Shown one piece after another: positions 45,975 through 55,333 of a DNA stretch of 64,000 bases. Made by a program: the position numbers and the translations under genes. Every line of letters starts with the position of its first letter. Positions within the stretch are counted from its first letter, which is position 1. Source of the DNA: Lachnospiraceae bacterium (GTDB lineage Bacteria > Bacillota > Clostridia > Lachnospirales > Lachnospiraceae); contig SVFD01000001.1 of the NCBI GenBank assembly GCA_015057025.1, forward strand, positions 434,001 to 498,000, given 5' to 3'. A model generated the notes under the pieces. It saw nothing but the letters and a program-made list of their open reading frames with translations, ran no database searches and was not told the DNA's origin.

Positions 45975-46003
45975 TTGCAATCGTAATAAACGCATGTTAT
46001 AAT
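45975..46003 (+). promoter_or_regulatory. Promoter of rpmE
   Basis: TTGCAA (45975-45980) and TATAAT (45998-46003) are 17 bases apart, about 60 bases upstream of the rpmE start. Confidence 0.8.
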
Positions 46004-46064
46004 GAACAAGCTGTTTGTTAGAAAAGCAAATAAAGGTTATTTTTTAATATAGAGAGGTGAGAAA

Positions 46065-46268
46065 ATGAGAGAAGGAATTCATCCTGAATACTATCAGGCA
46101 ACCGTAACCTGTAACTGTGGCAACACATTTGTAACCGGATCTACTAAGAAGGATATCCACGTAGAAGTATGTTCTAAGTGCCATTCTTTCTACACAGGTC
46201 AGCAGAAGGCTGCACAGGCTCGTGGACGTATTGATAAGTTCAATAAGAAGTACGGTGTGGAAAGCTAA
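46065..46268 (+). CDS. rpmE: 50S ribosomal protein L31
   Basis: A 67-residue protein of the zinc-binding (C+) L31 type: C16, C18, C36 and C39 in CNCG and [15 protein letters not shown] and the C-terminal [10 protein letters not shown] are typical. The zinc-bound form acts as a zinc store, replaced by the C- paralogue when zinc is scarce in some species. AGAGGTG precedes the ATG. Confidence 0.97.
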   Translation: MREGIHPEYYQATVTCNCGNTFVTGSTKKDIHVEVCSKCHSFYTGQQKAAQARGRIDKFNKKYGVES

Positions 46269-46281
46269 TAAGCGACATGAT

Positions 46282-46318
46282 AGGTTGAGGTATCTAGGTA
46301 TCTCAACCTTAATTTTTA
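46282..46318 (+). terminator. Terminator after rpmE
   Basis: AGGTTGAG (46282-46289) pairs with CTCAACCT (46302-46309) around a partially paired loop, followed by a T-rich tail. Confidence 0.7.
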
Positions 46319-46378
46319 TTTCATAGGTGTTGTCTATGAAATAAAATGATATGCGAACTCTTTTTTCGGAGGAAACCA

Positions 46379-47428
46379 ATGGCGAAAAAGAAATCATGTT
46401 ATTCAGGAATTGGCGGACAGGCTGTAATGGAAGGCATTATGATGCGTAATAAGGATCGTTATGCTGTTGCAGTTCGTAAGCCGGATCAAAACATTGAGCT
46501 TCATGTGGCTGGCTATGAACAGTCAGAAAGTTGGACCAGAAAGGTTCCTTTTGTCAGAGGTGTCTTTAATTTTATTGATTCATTGACATTAGGAATGCAG
46601 ACATTGACGTTTTCAGCAAGCTTTTATGAAGAGGACGAAGAAGAAACGGGATTTGACCGTTTTATGGGTAAAATTTTCGGTGCTAAGGCAGAAAAGGTAA
46701 TGATGATTATTACTGTAATATTTTCTATTGTTCTTGCATTGGCGATTTTTATGATTTTACCTTATTTTGTCGCGTCACTTTTAGAGAAGTATTTAAGTAA
46801 TCCTTCTTTGATTGCGATTATCGAAGGTCTTTTAAGAGTTATTATTTTCGTGGTATATGTTTTGCTGATTTCGTTAATGAAAGATATAAGAAGAGTATTT
46901 ATGTATCACGGAGCAGAGCATAAGTGTATTAACTGCATTGAAAGCGGTAAGCCGTTAAATGTAAAAAATATTATGAAGAGCTCCAGATTTCACAGAAGAT
47001 GTGGAACCAGTTTTCTTTTGATTGTAATGGTAATCAGTATTATTTGCTTCTTTTTTATCCGTGTGGATAATATGGCATTAAAACTGGTGCTTCGAGTTGC
47101 ATTGATTCCTGTGATTGCGGGTATATCTTATGAAGTGTTAAGACTGGCAGGAAAGTTTGATAACTGGTTTATCAGACTTATTTCGGCTCCAGGTATGTGG
47201 TTACAGCGTATAACGACCAAGGAACCGGATAAAGATATGGTGGAAGTTGCAATTAAAGCTGTGGAAGCTGTATTTGATTGGAAGACGTATCTGAAAGAAA
47301 ATTTTAATTACGAACCGGCTGATGATGAAGAGTGGTTGGACGAAGAAGACGAAGAAGACTTGGAAAAGACTGATTTGAATGAGACGGTTTCGGAAACTGT
47401 TGAAGCAGATAGCGTGGATGAAACGTAA
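46379..47428 (+). CDS. DUF1385 membrane protein
   Basis: A 349-residue protein of the DUF1385 (YqhQ-like) family with about four to five membrane segments (about residues 95-125, 135-165, 205-225, 230-250). Conserved motifs are SGIGGQAVMEGIMMRNKDRY near the start and YHGAEHKCINCIESGKPLNV, whose His and Cys residues could bind a metal, then RCGTSFL. The acidic C-terminal tail is low-complexity (DDEEWLDEEDEEDLE). DUF1385 genes regularly sit between rpmE and prmC in Clostridia, as here. CGGAGGA supports ATG 46379. Biochemical function unknown. Confidence 0.88.
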   Translation: MAKKKSCYSGIGGQAVMEGIMMRNKDRYAVAVRKPDQNIELHVAGYEQSESWTRKVPFVRGVFNFIDSLTLGMQTLTFSASFYEEDEEETGFDRFMGKIFGAKAEKVMMIITVIFSIVLALAIFMILPYFVASLLEKYLSNPSLIAIIEGLLRVIIFVVYVLLISLMKDIRRVFMYHGAEHKCINCIESGKPLNVKNIMKSSRFHRRCGTSFLLIVMVISIICFFFIRVDNMALKLVLRVALIPVIAGISYEVLRLAGKFDNWFIRLISAPGMWLQRITTKEPDKDMVEVAIKAVEAVFDWKTYLKENFNYEPADDEEWLDEEDEEDLEKTDLNETVSETVEADSVDET

Positions 47429-47455
47429 AACGCCAGTTTGGCGAAGGATTAAATC

Positions 47456-48292
47456 ATGACCTATAAAGAAGTATATGAATCCGGAGTGAATAAATTAAAA
47501 GAAAATGACTGTAAAGAAGCCGTGCTGGATGCCAGGCTTCTTTTGGAGTATATATGCCATACCAATCGAAATGATTTGTTGGCACATGGAGACAGGGCGG
47601 TATCGGCAGAAGAATTGGTACAGTATATTACTTGTCTTGAGCGAAGAAGCAAGGGTGAGCCTTTACAGTATATTACCGGTGAACAGGATTTTATGGGGCT
47701 TACGTTTAAGACTCATGAAAGCACACTGATTCCGCGTCAGGATACGGAGTGTTTGGTGGAAGAGGCTATGATGCATCTTCACGATGGTATGCGGATTTTG
47801 GATATGTGTAGCGGTTCCGGATGTATACTGTTAAGCCTTTTGAAATACAGTAATGATTGTATTGGTGTAGGTGCGGAACTTCACCCGGAGGCAGTGGCAC
47901 TCGCGAGAGAAAATGCAGAAAATCTGGGGATAGAAGCTACTTTTATAGAAAGTGACTTGTTTAGTCAAGTGGAAGGAAAGTATGATTTGATCGTATCCAA
48001 TCCGCCTTATATCGAGAGTGAAGTCATTGAAACGCTGGATAGGGAAGTGAGAGAGCACGAGCCTATGAGTGCTTTGGACGGCGGTGCGGACGGACTGGAC
48101 TTTTATAGAAAGATTACGGAAGATGCCCGGAAGTATTTGAGTCGCGGCGGTAAAATCTTCTATGAGATAGGATATAATCAGGCGGAAGCAGTAAGTGATA
48201 TCTTGCGCCGAAACGGATATATTGATATTGTAGTAAAGAAGGATCTGGCAGGTTTGGATCGAGTGGTATATGCCACATACTTGGAGGATTAA
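47456..48292 (+). CDS. prmC: Peptide chain release factor N5-glutamine methyltransferase
   Basis: A 278-residue SAM-dependent methyltransferase that methylates the glutamine of the GGQ motif of release factors. The N-terminal helical substrate domain is followed by the Rossmann domain, with [17 protein letters not shown] (SAM-binding loop) and the catalytic NPPY at 182-185. It is 1 bp away from prfA, its substrate, and precedes it in the operon. Confidence 0.96.
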   Translation: MTYKEVYESGVNKLKENDCKEAVLDARLLLEYICHTNRNDLLAHGDRAVSAEELVQYITCLERRSKGEPLQYITGEQDFMGLTFKTHESTLIPRQDTECLVEEAMMHLHDGMRILDMCSGSGCILLSLLKYSNDCIGVGAELHPEAVALARENAENLGIEATFIESDLFSQVEGKYDLIVSNPPYIESEVIETLDREVREHEPMSALDGGADGLDFYRKITEDARKYLSRGGKIFYEIGYNQAEAVSDILRRNGYIDIVVKKDLAGLDRVVYATYLED

Positions 48293-48293
48293 G

Positions 48294-49364
48294 ATGTTTG
48301 ACAGATTAGAAGATTTATTGATTCGTTTTGAAGAAATTATGGGAGAACTGCAGGAACCGGGAGTAACCGACAACCAGCAACGTTTTCGTCAGCTCATGAA
48401 GGAGCAGAGCGATTTGACCCCTATTGTAGACGCTTATAAAGAGTATAAGCAGTCAAAACAGGATATTGAAGACAGTATCGCCATGTTGGAAGAAGAAAGT
48501 GACGAAGACATGCGAGAAATGTTAAAAGAAGAGCTTGCGGATGCAAAGAAGCGTGTGGAAGAGTTAGAGCAGACCTTGAAAATTCTTCTTTTACCCAAAG
48601 ATCCTAACGATGATAAAAACGTTATCGTGGAAATACGCGCAGGTGCCGGCGGCGATGAAGCTGCTTTGTTTGCAGCTGAAATGTATCGTTTATATGTTCA
48701 TTACGCAGAAAGTCAGCGGTGGAAGATTGAAACCATCAACGTGGATGAAATCGGTATCGGCGGTATGAAGGAAGTTGAATTTATGATTTCCGGCCAGGGT
48801 GCATATTCTAAGTTAAAATATGAAAGTGGTGTACATCGTGTACAGCGTGTGCCCGAGACCGAATCCGGCGGACGTATTCATACATCTACCATTACCGTAG
48901 CAGTAATGCCTGAAGTAGAAGAAGTTGACGTTGTAATCAACGATAATGATATCCGTATCGACGTAATGAGAGCGTCAGGTTGTGGTGGACAGTGCGTTAA
49001 CACCACCGACTCAGCAGTGCGTTTGACCCATATGCCTACCGGTATTGTTATTTACAGCCAGACTGAAAAATCCCAAATTCAGAATAAGGCTAAGGCATTT
49101 GCATTATTACGTGCGAAATTATATGATTTGGAGATGCAGAAACAGCATGATGCAGAAGCGGAGCTTCGTAGAAGCCAGGTGGGTACAGGAGACCGTTCAG
49201 AAAAGATTCGTACCTATAACTTCCCCCAGGGCCGTGTAACAGACCATAGAATCGGTTTGACACTGTATAAGCTTGAGAAGATTATGAATGGTGACATTCA
49301 GGAAATTATTGATGCTTGTATTGCAGCTGACCAGGCTGCCAAGCTTGCAAAGATGAATGAGTAA
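48294..49364 (+). CDS. prfA: Peptide chain release factor 1
   Basis: A 356-residue release factor recognising UAA and UAG stop codons. The GGQ motif is at residues 231-233 ([19 protein letters not shown]), the substrate of PrmC. An anticodon-like recognition region ([16 protein letters not shown]) is in the middle. ATG 48294 follows TTGGAGG with the prmC stop in between. Length is normal. Confidence 0.96.
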   Translation: MFDRLEDLLIRFEEIMGELQEPGVTDNQQRFRQLMKEQSDLTPIVDAYKEYKQSKQDIEDSIAMLEEESDEDMREMLKEELADAKKRVEELEQTLKILLLPKDPNDDKNVIVEIRAGAGGDEAALFAAEMYRLYVHYAESQRWKIETINVDEIGIGGMKEVEFMISGQGAYSKLKYESGVHRVQRVPETESGGRIHTSTITVAVMPEVEEVDVVINDNDIRIDVMRASGCGGQCVNTTDSAVRLTHMPTGIVIYSQTEKSQIQNKAKAFALLRAKLYDLEMQKQHDAEAELRRSQVGTGDRSEKIRTYNFPQGRVTDHRIGLTLYKLEKIMNGDIQEIIDACIAADQAAKLAKMNE

Positions 49365-49385
49365 GCTATGATTGTAAAATATAAT

Positions 49386-49426
49386 AAAGGGCGTTTGTTC
49401 TGCTTGCAGAATGAGACGGCCTTTTT
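49386..49426 (+). terminator. Terminator after prfA
   Basis: AAAGGGCGTTTGTTCTGC pairs imperfectly with GCAGAATGAGACGGCCTTT, followed by a T-run. Confidence 0.7.
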
Positions 49427-49470
49427 ATATTTTGGAAACAAGAAGATATAATTAAAAATGGATTTAATTT

Positions 49471-49575
49471 TTGACGAAACTTGATGTAAATCCTGAATTT
49501 ATCGTTATTCCCAGTGACCTAAAGAAGGTTTTTGGCAATAAAAGTAATATATCTATTGACCGCATTGGTCTGTGA
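49471..49575 (+). pseudogene. Short remnant ORF
   Basis: TTG at 49471 opens 34 codons, reading LTKLDVNPEFIVIPSDLKKV, then FGNKSNISIDRIGL before TGA. There is no ribosome binding site. It reads like the middle or end of a larger protein, so it may be what remains of a deleted gene. Weak evidence. Confidence 0.25.
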
Positions 49576-49609
49576 ATAATATTTGTTATAACGGAGAAAT
49601 ATTTATATT

Positions 49610-50494
49610 ATGGAACTTATATGGAAAGATATTACATTTGAAGAAAAAGAAACTTTTGAACGGTTTTATCAATATAAAACCAGCCGGGGGTGTGAGCTGT
49701 CCTTTTCGAATAATTTTCTTTGGGTAGCTCATTACGGAACAAAGTGGAGTATTATAGAGGAATGTTTGGTCTTTTATAATCCGCACAGGGAAAGTGTTTC
49801 TTTTCCGATTGGTAAAAATCCCTATGGGGCGATTGATGTATTGATGAAATACTATGAAGAACAGGATAAGCCGTTTATGATGCATCTTGTGACTAAAGAG
49901 CAGTTTAAGGAACTTGAGGAACATTATCCGGATAGATTTGAAATAGAATATATCCGCGATGTGGCGGATTATATTTACGAGGCAGAAAGTCTGGGAACTC
50001 TAGCCGGCAAAAAACTTCATGCCAAAAGAAATCATATTAACCGATTTATTGAGAATTATCCGGAATGGACCTATGAAGAAATTACGGATGATAATTTGGA
50101 GGACTGCCTGGATATGGCGCAGAAATGGCGGGAATATAACAATTGCGATGAGGATCCGGACAAAAAAGCCGAGTTATGCGTAACGCTTCAGGCTTTAAAA
50201 AAACGTAAGGAAATCGGATTGACAGGAGGCGCTATTCGTACAAGAGACGGGATTGTAGCTTTTTCGTTGGGAGCTGCGCTTACAGATGATACGTTTGTCG
50301 TTCACATCGAGAAGGCTTTTGCAGATATACAAGGAGCATATCCGATTATTAATCGAGAATTTGTTTTACATGCGGCAAAAGGATATAAATATATAAACCG
50401 TGAGGAAGATTTGGGCGAAGAGGGATTGCGAAAGGCAAAAATGTCTTATAATCCGGCGATTTTATTGGAAAAAGGCAATGTTAGACTGATATAG
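49610..50494 (+). CDS. DUF2156 (phosphatidylglycerol lysyltransferase C-terminal-like) protein
   Basis: A 294-residue cytosolic protein made of two GNAT-like halves, as in the DUF2156 family and the C-terminal domain of MprF lysyl-phosphatidylglycerol synthetases. Signature stretches are GKKLHAKRNHINRF and REEDLGEEGLRKAKMSYNP, and HIEKAFADIQGAYPIINREF. It has no MprF membrane flippase domain, so a direct membrane lipid role is not implied. Many such orphans exist in Clostridia; substrates are unknown. CGGAG precedes the ATG. Confidence 0.83.
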   Translation: MELIWKDITFEEKETFERFYQYKTSRGCELSFSNNFLWVAHYGTKWSIIEECLVFYNPHRESVSFPIGKNPYGAIDVLMKYYEEQDKPFMMHLVTKEQFKELEEHYPDRFEIEYIRDVADYIYEAESLGTLAGKKLHAKRNHINRFIENYPEWTYEEITDDNLEDCLDMAQKWREYNNCDEDPDKKAELCVTLQALKKRKEIGLTGGAIRTRDGIVAFSLGAALTDDTFVVHIEKAFADIQGAYPIINREFVLHAAKGYKYINREEDLGEEGLRKAKMSYNPAILLEKGNVRLI

Positions 50495-50532
50495 TCAATA
50501 AAAATATTTTTGAAAGCATAATTCAAAATAAT

Positions 50533-50572
50533 AAAAACCGATTTTTCTGCATTTGCAGGAAAGTCGGTTTTT
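50533..50572. terminator. Bidirectional terminator
   Basis: AAAAACCGATTTTTCTGC pairs with GCAGGAAAGTCGGTTTTT around ATTT. It separates the convergent DUF2156 and AraC genes and touches the AraC stop codon. Confidence 0.82.
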
Positions 50573-51533
50573 ATATATGTGTTAATGACAGACCAAAGTG
50601 ACTAAGTTTGTCGCGGTGTTCGGTTTTACTATAACGACGATATTCGGTAGGGGTGCAGTTAAAATATTTTTTAAATAACTTGTTAAAATAGCTGGTATTA
50701 TTAAAGCCTACGGATGCGGCCAATTCTGAAATGGAAGTTGTGTTTCTGTCATTTTGCAGAATTCTGTCAGCTGCTTGAAGGATACGATATCGCATCAAAT
50801 ATTCAAAAGGTGTCAAATTAACAGCCCTTTTAAAACAACGACAACATTCACTTTTACTTACGTGGATGGATGCGGCAATATCATCTAAGGTTATGGCTTC
50901 CGGATAATGATTTTGGATATAAAGAATTGCATCTTTTATTCTTGATTCGTCCGGTGATAAGGATGGTGTTTTGGGCGAAGAAACCGTTGGCAGGTTTTTT
51001 TTACATTTCTTTAAAAGAAGTAACCAAAGCTGACATAATGCGCTTTTGGTAGAGAGCTCATATCCGAATTCCTGTGAAAAATTTACATCAAAAATATCAC
51101 TAATATAAGACAGAACACTGCGCCCCCACATATCTTTTCTGTCAAAGATAATATAGCGAAGCGAAGGGTCTTCGATTACGGGTGTGATATATCCTTTGGC
51201 AAGGGAAGAGGTTGCGTTTTGAAATAAGCATCCGGGATTAAAAATCAAAGAAAGCAGGATGCATTCATCATTTTCAACAGAACGAATCGCATGAAGAACA
51301 TTATGATTTAAAAATATGGCCTGGCCTTCTTTTACAATTATCTTTTCTTCACCAATTGTAAATTCTGCAGTGCCTGTTTTGACTAAATTGATTTCCAATT
51401 CTTCATGCCAGTGCCAACGCACGTAATTCATGTACATTTTGCTCGGTTCCACGTAATATATTCCTACGGGATAATCTTCGTTTGAATGAGCCATAATCTT
51501 TTGAAGTTTTGGATTCGGGGTAGAAGATAACAT
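50571..51533 (-). CDS. AraC-family regulator with cupin sensor domain
   Basis: A 320-residue regulator with an N-terminal cupin (about residues 25-110: HWHEELEINLVKTGTAEFTI, VKEGQAIFLNHNVLHAI) and a C-terminal double helix-turn-helix (about 215-310: AITLDDIAASIHVSKSECCR and ISELAASVGFNNTSYFNKLF). The inducer is likely a small sugar or related metabolite, but none is implied by neighbours. ATG 51533 follows AAAGGAGG; the longer frame has no ribosome binding site. It is divergent from a diguanylate cyclase gene. Confidence 0.87.
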   Translation of the reverse strand: MLSSTPNPKLQKIMAHSNEDYPVGIYYVEPSKMYMNYVRWHWHEELEINLVKTGTAEFTIGEEKIIVKEGQAIFLNHNVLHAIRSVENDECILLSLIFNPGCLFQNATSSLAKGYITPVIEDPSLRYIIFDRKDMWGRSVLSYISDIFDVNFSQEFGYELSTKSALCQLWLLLLKKCKKNLPTVSSPKTPSLSPDESRIKDAILYIQNHYPEAITLDDIAASIHVSKSECCRCFKRAVNLTPFEYLMRYRILQAADRILQNDRNTTSISELAASVGFNNTSYFNKLFKKYFNCTPTEYRRYSKTEHRDKLSHFGLSLTHI

Positions 51534-51559
51534 GCTGTTCCTCCTTTCTGTTTTCTTAT

Positions 51560-51588
51560 ACTTTACCAAGCAAAAGAATAAATGACAA
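51560..51588 (-). promoter_or_regulatory. Promoter of the AraC-family gene
   Basis: On the minus strand TTGTCA (51588-51583) and TAAAGT (51565-51560) are 17 bases apart. Confidence 0.6.
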
Positions 51589-51604
51589 GATTTTTTTATT
51601 TCTC

Positions 51605-51633
51605 TTTTCAAATTGATAATAATAGGTTATAAT
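51605..51633 (+). promoter_or_regulatory. Promoter of the diguanylate cyclase gene
   Basis: TTTTCA (51605-51610) and TATAAT (51628-51633) with 17-base spacing. The -10 covers the earliest possible ATG of the gene, supporting the start at 51698. Confidence 0.55.
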
Positions 51634-51697
51634 GCTATTATATATGTCGATATATTGTGTATCGATGATGGGGTGTATACGAAATAGAGGGATTCTT

Positions 51698-52792
51698 ATG
51701 GGAAATCTGAAACATTACTATCAGGCGCTTAAGAGCGGAGATGTATTTTTTGATGAATATCGTAAGTCAGCTTTGATATTAGGTGCTGTTACGATTTTAC
51801 ATGCAGTATTTGCGTTGTTTTTTCTGCTGACGGATGTGTTGGTGCTTTCTGTTTACAACATAGCTGTTGTTGCGGCATATCAGGGAATATTACTTTTAAT
51901 AAAAAAGAAGAGAGTATATTTAGCTTACATATTAACCTGTATTGAAGTTGTAGTGCATGCAATTCTTGCTACCCTTCTTGTTGGATTTGCAAGCGGCTTT
52001 CAGGTATATTGTGTTGCTATGATAGCAGTATCCTGTTATGTTACTTTTACATGGGAGTGTTTCAAAAAAGGCACTGCTGAAACTTTGTTGTTTTCGCTGT
52101 TTTCCATGTTTGGTTATTTTGGTTGCTATGCCCTATCTAAATATGTTGAGCCGTTTTTCGTAGTTGACGAACTGGCTTCTACTATCATGTACATTGTAAA
52201 TGCGCTGTTGATGTTTACAATTATTTTCAGCTTTATGATGTTGTTATTCTGGGATATTAATCACCGTAGCGATAAACTTGCAGCCAAAAATAGTCAGTTG
52301 GATGAAATGTCCAAGAAAGATCCGTTGACTAAGTTGTATAACAGAAGATTCATGAATTATGAATTAAATCGCAGAATGTCGGATTTGATGACGGATGGTA
52401 AAATATTTGGATTGATTATGGCGGACATTGATAATTTTAAAAAGGTGAATGATACCTATGGTCATGAAGCCGGAGATGATGTGCTTATTGCAGTAGCAAA
52501 TGAGTTTACCAATGCCTTACGAGGTGATGACTGCGTTTGCAGATGGGGTGGAGAAGAATTCCTTGTCATTATTAACGGAAATCATCATGTAACCGGTGAG
52601 GTTGCGGAGCGTATCAGAAAGAGAATTGAGGAATTATCAATTGAGACGGGTGGTCATAGTTTGAAAGTTACAATGACTTTCGGTATCAGTGAATCCATTC
52701 CGGGCTTAAGAGTGGAAAGATTGATACAGATAGCAGATGAACGTCTTTATAAAGGAAAACAAAGCGGAAAGAACTGTGTCATCAAAGAATAA
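51698..52792 (+). CDS. Membrane-bound diguanylate cyclase
   Basis: A 364-residue protein with an N-terminal membrane domain of about six segments (about residues 25-190) and a C-terminal GGDEF domain (about 205-360). The active motif is GGEEF (284-288), preceded by DPLTKLYNRRFMNYEL and MADIDNFKKVNDTYGHEAGD. It should make cyclic di-GMP from two GTP, with the membrane part as sensor. The RxxD inhibitory site is not obvious. ATG 51698 follows AGAGGGA. A terminator follows at 52815. Confidence 0.9.
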   Translation: MGNLKHYYQALKSGDVFFDEYRKSALILGAVTILHAVFALFFLLTDVLVLSVYNIAVVAAYQGILLLIKKKRVYLAYILTCIEVVVHAILATLLVGFASGFQVYCVAMIAVSCYVTFTWECFKKGTAETLLFSLFSMFGYFGCYALSKYVEPFFVVDELASTIMYIVNALLMFTIIFSFMMLLFWDINHRSDKLAAKNSQLDEMSKKDPLTKLYNRRFMNYELNRRMSDLMTDGKIFGLIMADIDNFKKVNDTYGHEAGDDVLIAVANEFTNALRGDDCVCRWGGEEFLVIINGNHHVTGEVAERIRKRIEELSIETGGHSLKVTMTFGISESIPGLRVERLIQIADERLYKGKQSGKNCVIKE

Positions 52793-52814
52793 AAAAGTAT
52801 TTCAGGTAAATACT

Positions 52815-52847
52815 AGGAGTATCGTTTATGCGATACTCCTTTTTTAT
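52815..52847 (+). terminator. Terminator after the diguanylate cyclase gene
   Basis: AGGAGTATCG (52815-52824) and CGATACTCCT (52831-52840) form a perfect stem, followed by TTTTTT. Confidence 0.85.
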
Positions 52848-52874
52848 TTTAAGATTTTATTGTGGAATGGCAGA

Positions 52875-53534
52875 ATGAAACAAAAAACAGTATATTTAAA
52901 AGCAGAAAAGAATGTAAAGATTAATAAAGATAAGGTTTATTTGGGAGATGTTTTTAAAGTTGCAAGCTCCGATAAATTACTATTGCAAAAATTAAAAGCA
53001 GTTTTAATATTTGATTTTTCGAAAAAACAGAAAAATAATAGCGAAAAAACATCTAAGAATGAAAGCAGAGCTGTCATTAGTATTTTAAAAGTAATTGATA
53101 TCGTGCAAAAAATAGACACTGATGTCGAAATTGTGTCTTTGGGAGAGAATGATATTGTATTAGAATGTATAAAAGATAAAAGTGAAAAACAAGTTTTTGT
53201 TCTTGCAAAAGTGATATTTGTGTCTTTGGTATGTTTTTTTGGCACTGCTTTTACAATTATGGCTTTTCATAATGACATTGATGTCACTGGATTATTTAAA
53301 AGAATTTACGAGATGTTTGGCATAAGATATTCGGGGGGAGCAGGTGCACTTGAGATAGGATATTCTATTGGTCTTGGTGCGGGAATTATTGTTTTTTACA
53401 ATCATATCGGGAAACGTAAGATTACCAAGGACCCCACACCCTTAGAGGTTGAAATGAGAATTTATGAAGATGATGTAAATCAAACATTAATCGATAATGC
53501 AGACCGGGAAGGGATAGAGGTGGATGTTAGTTAG
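52875..53534 (+). CDS. spoVAA: Stage V sporulation protein AA
   Basis: A 219-residue protein matching SpoVAA, part of the SpoVA machinery for dipicolinic acid movement into the forespore. The N-terminal soluble part contains KINKDKVYLGDVFKVAS and a basic linker; two membrane segments (about residues 113-135 and 155-175) follow, then a C-terminal tail with DPTPLEVEMRIYEDDVNQTL, the most typical stretch. ATG 52875 is preceded only by TGGAATGG. Its end overlaps spoVAB by 11 bp. No strong promoter of vegetative type lies between it and the terminator at 52815, compatible with forespore (sigma-G) expression, but no sigma-G site was verified. Confidence 0.82.
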   Translation: MKQKTVYLKAEKNVKINKDKVYLGDVFKVASSDKLLLQKLKAVLIFDFSKKQKNNSEKTSKNESRAVISILKVIDIVQKIDTDVEIVSLGENDIVLECIKDKSEKQVFVLAKVIFVSLVCFFGTAFTIMAFHNDIDVTGLFKRIYEMFGIRYSGGAGALEIGYSIGLGAGIIVFYNHIGKRKITKDPTPLEVEMRIYEDDVNQTLIDNADREGIEVDVS

Positions 53535-54000
53535 TGTTTTAGGAATGGGGCTGATAGGAATATTTAGCGGTCTTATGGTATCGGGAGGAGTGTTTACGGC
53601 ACTTTTGGCTCTGGGACTGGTTCCCAGATTTGCAGGTAAGACCCATACTGCAAATAAGGTACTTACCTATGAGAGTGCTGTGGTAACCGGCTGTATTACG
53701 GGCGGTTTGTTAAGTGTTTTTCCGATATCTGAAATGTTGGTGACTGGTATATATAAATTTGTTTTCTTTGAAAGCGAAGCTTGGAATGTGATTGCGGGCG
53801 GAATTATGATGGGAAGTGGTTTTTTTGGCGGTTGTTTCGTGGGATGTGTAGCTTTGGCAATTGCGGAAATGCTTGACAGTATACCCATTTTTGCGAGGAG
53901 AGTGGGTTTTAAGAAAGGGCTTGGGATTGCAGTTTTAGCAGTAGCTGTCGGGAAAGTCGTAGGTAGTTTGGTTTATTTTGGGATGGAAGTATACAGATAA
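53524..54000 (+). CDS. spoVAB: Stage V sporulation protein AB
   Basis: A 158-residue membrane protein matching SpoVAB, with about four membrane segments. GLMVSGGVFTALLALGLVPR and TANKVLTYESAVVTGCITGG are characteristic. The ATG overlaps the end of spoVAA, so the two are coupled. In Bacillus, SpoVAA and SpoVAB lie in one operon with SpoVAC-AF; here spoVAC follows only after a pseB-like gene, and AD/AE/AF are not in the window. Confidence 0.85.
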   Translation: MLVSVLGMGLIGIFSGLMVSGGVFTALLALGLVPRFAGKTHTANKVLTYESAVVTGCITGGLLSVFPISEMLVTGIYKFVFFESEAWNVIAGGIMMGSGFFGGCFVGCVALAIAEMLDSIPIFARRVGFKKGLGIAVLAVAVGKVVGSLVYFGMEVYR

Positions 54001-54009
54001 GGATATTAC

Positions 54010-54038
54010 TTTGCATAATTTGCAATTTGTGATATAAT
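54010..54038 (+). promoter_or_regulatory. Upstream promoter for the pseB-like gene
   Basis: TTTGCA (54010-54015) and TATAAT (54033-54038) are separated by 17 bases. Confidence 0.5.
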
Positions 54039-54094
54039 GTCACAGGATGTTTGTAGTAACGGATATTGTAAAAGGCAGAACATTTAAGAATAAT

Positions 54095-54123
54095 TTGCCA
54101 ACTAATCATAATTATGCTAAAAT
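54095..54123 (+). promoter_or_regulatory. Second promoter for the pseB-like gene
   Basis: TTGCCA (54095-54100) and TAAAAT (54118-54123) are 17 bases apart, placing a start site about 35 bases before the ATG. Confidence 0.55.
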
Positions 54124-54166
54124 ATCGTTTGGTAAACTATAACTTACTACTGTCTTGGAGGCAACT

Positions 54167-55162
54167 ATGTTAAATGATAAAGTAATTTTAATAACCGGCG
54201 GAACCGGAAGTTTTGGTAAGACATTTACCAGATATGTCTTGGAGAACTATAATCCGAAGAAGATTATAATTTATTCCCGTGATGAATTTAAGCAATTTAA
54301 TATGCAGAATGATTTTAAAGAATATGCAGCTAAAATGCGTTTCTTTATTGGCGATGTTCGCGATAAAGAGCGTTTGTTGCGTGCGTTTGAAGGTGTGGAT
54401 TATGTGATTCATGCAGCTGCTATGAAGCAGGTTCCTGCTTGCGAATATAATCCTTCTGAAGCGATTAAAACTAATGTGGAAGGTGCACAAAATATTATTG
54501 ATGCGGCTTTAGACAGAGGGGTTAAGAAGGTAGTAGCGCTGTCTACCGATAAGGCGGTGAATCCAATTAATTTATATGGTGGAACCAAGTTGGTATCGGA
54601 CAAACTGTTTATTGCAGCTAATGCATATGCCGGCGCTAAGGATGTTTGTTTCTCGATTGTACGTTATGGCAATGTTGCCGGTAGCCGCGGCTCGGTAATT
54701 CCGTTCTTTAATAATATTATCAAAAACGGCGGAACAGAGCTTCCTATTACTGATTACAGAATGACAAGATTTTGGATTAGCCTTCGACAGGGTGTTGAAT
54801 TGGTCATTAAGGCGTTGGAAGAAGCAAAGGGCGGAGAAACATTTATTTCCAAAATTCCTTCTTTTAAGATTACTGATTTGGCACAGGCTATGTTGCCCGG
54901 TTGTGAAATGCCTGAGGTAGGTATTCGCGAGGGAGAAAAACTTCATGAGATAATGATAACCGTAGAAGATTCCATGCATACTTATGAGTATGATAAACAT
55001 TATGTGATTTATCCTCAAATTGTTTGGGATGAAAAGAAACGTGTAATACCTACAGGTAAGCAGGTGGCGGAAGGCTTTTCATATAGCTCAGGCAACAATA
55101 CGGAATGGTTATCGGTGGAAGAAATTAAAGAATTGTTGAAGACGGTGGATTTAGAAAAATAA
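54167..55162 (+). CDS. UDP-N-acetylglucosamine 4,6-dehydratase (PseB-like)
   Basis: A 331-residue short-chain dehydrogenase/reductase. The NAD(P)-binding loop is ITGGTGSFGKTF, and STDKAVNPINLYGGTKLVSD is the catalytic segment characteristic of inverting PseB/FlaA1-type dehydratases. VRYGNVAGSRGSVIPFF is also typical. The product feeds pseudaminic acid or related sugars. ATG 54167 follows GGAGG (54157-54161). No other pse genes are in the window. Confidence 0.85.
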   Translation: MLNDKVILITGGTGSFGKTFTRYVLENYNPKKIIIYSRDEFKQFNMQNDFKEYAAKMRFFIGDVRDKERLLRAFEGVDYVIHAAAMKQVPACEYNPSEAIKTNVEGAQNIIDAALDRGVKKVVALSTDKAVNPINLYGGTKLVSDKLFIAANAYAGAKDVCFSIVRYGNVAGSRGSVIPFFNNIIKNGGTELPITDYRMTRFWISLRQGVELVIKALEEAKGGETFISKIPSFKITDLAQAMLPGCEMPEVGIREGEKLHEIMITVEDSMHTYEYDKHYVIYPQIVWDEKKRVIPTGKQVAEGFSYSSGNNTEWLSVEEIKELLKTVDLEK

Positions 55163-55186
55163 TAAAAACGTAAAAAAGTATCAAAT

Positions 55187-55222
55187 AAAAGAGCAACCTT
55201 TTATAAGGTTGTTCTTTTTTAT
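55187..55222 (+). terminator. Terminator after the pseB-like gene
   Basis: AGCAACCTT pairs with AAGGTTGTT around TTAT, followed by CTTTTTTATT. Confidence 0.85.
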
Positions 55223-55333
55223 TATACAAGACTTTTATTATGAATAATATAATTAAAAAAAACAAATACTTACTGGTAACAAATAGCTATAGCAAAATTC
55301 AGAAAGGAACTGCATTGCAGAATAATTAATTTC

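Noticed and set aside
54038-54095. A small ORF (16 codons) before the pseB-like gene
   Set aside because: It lacks a ribosome binding site and recognisable sequence. The region is better explained as two promoters.
55240-55333. Sigma-G promoter before spoVAC
   Set aside because: A GAATA with a downstream AT-rich motif was considered, but the -10 does not match CATNNTA closely enough to list.
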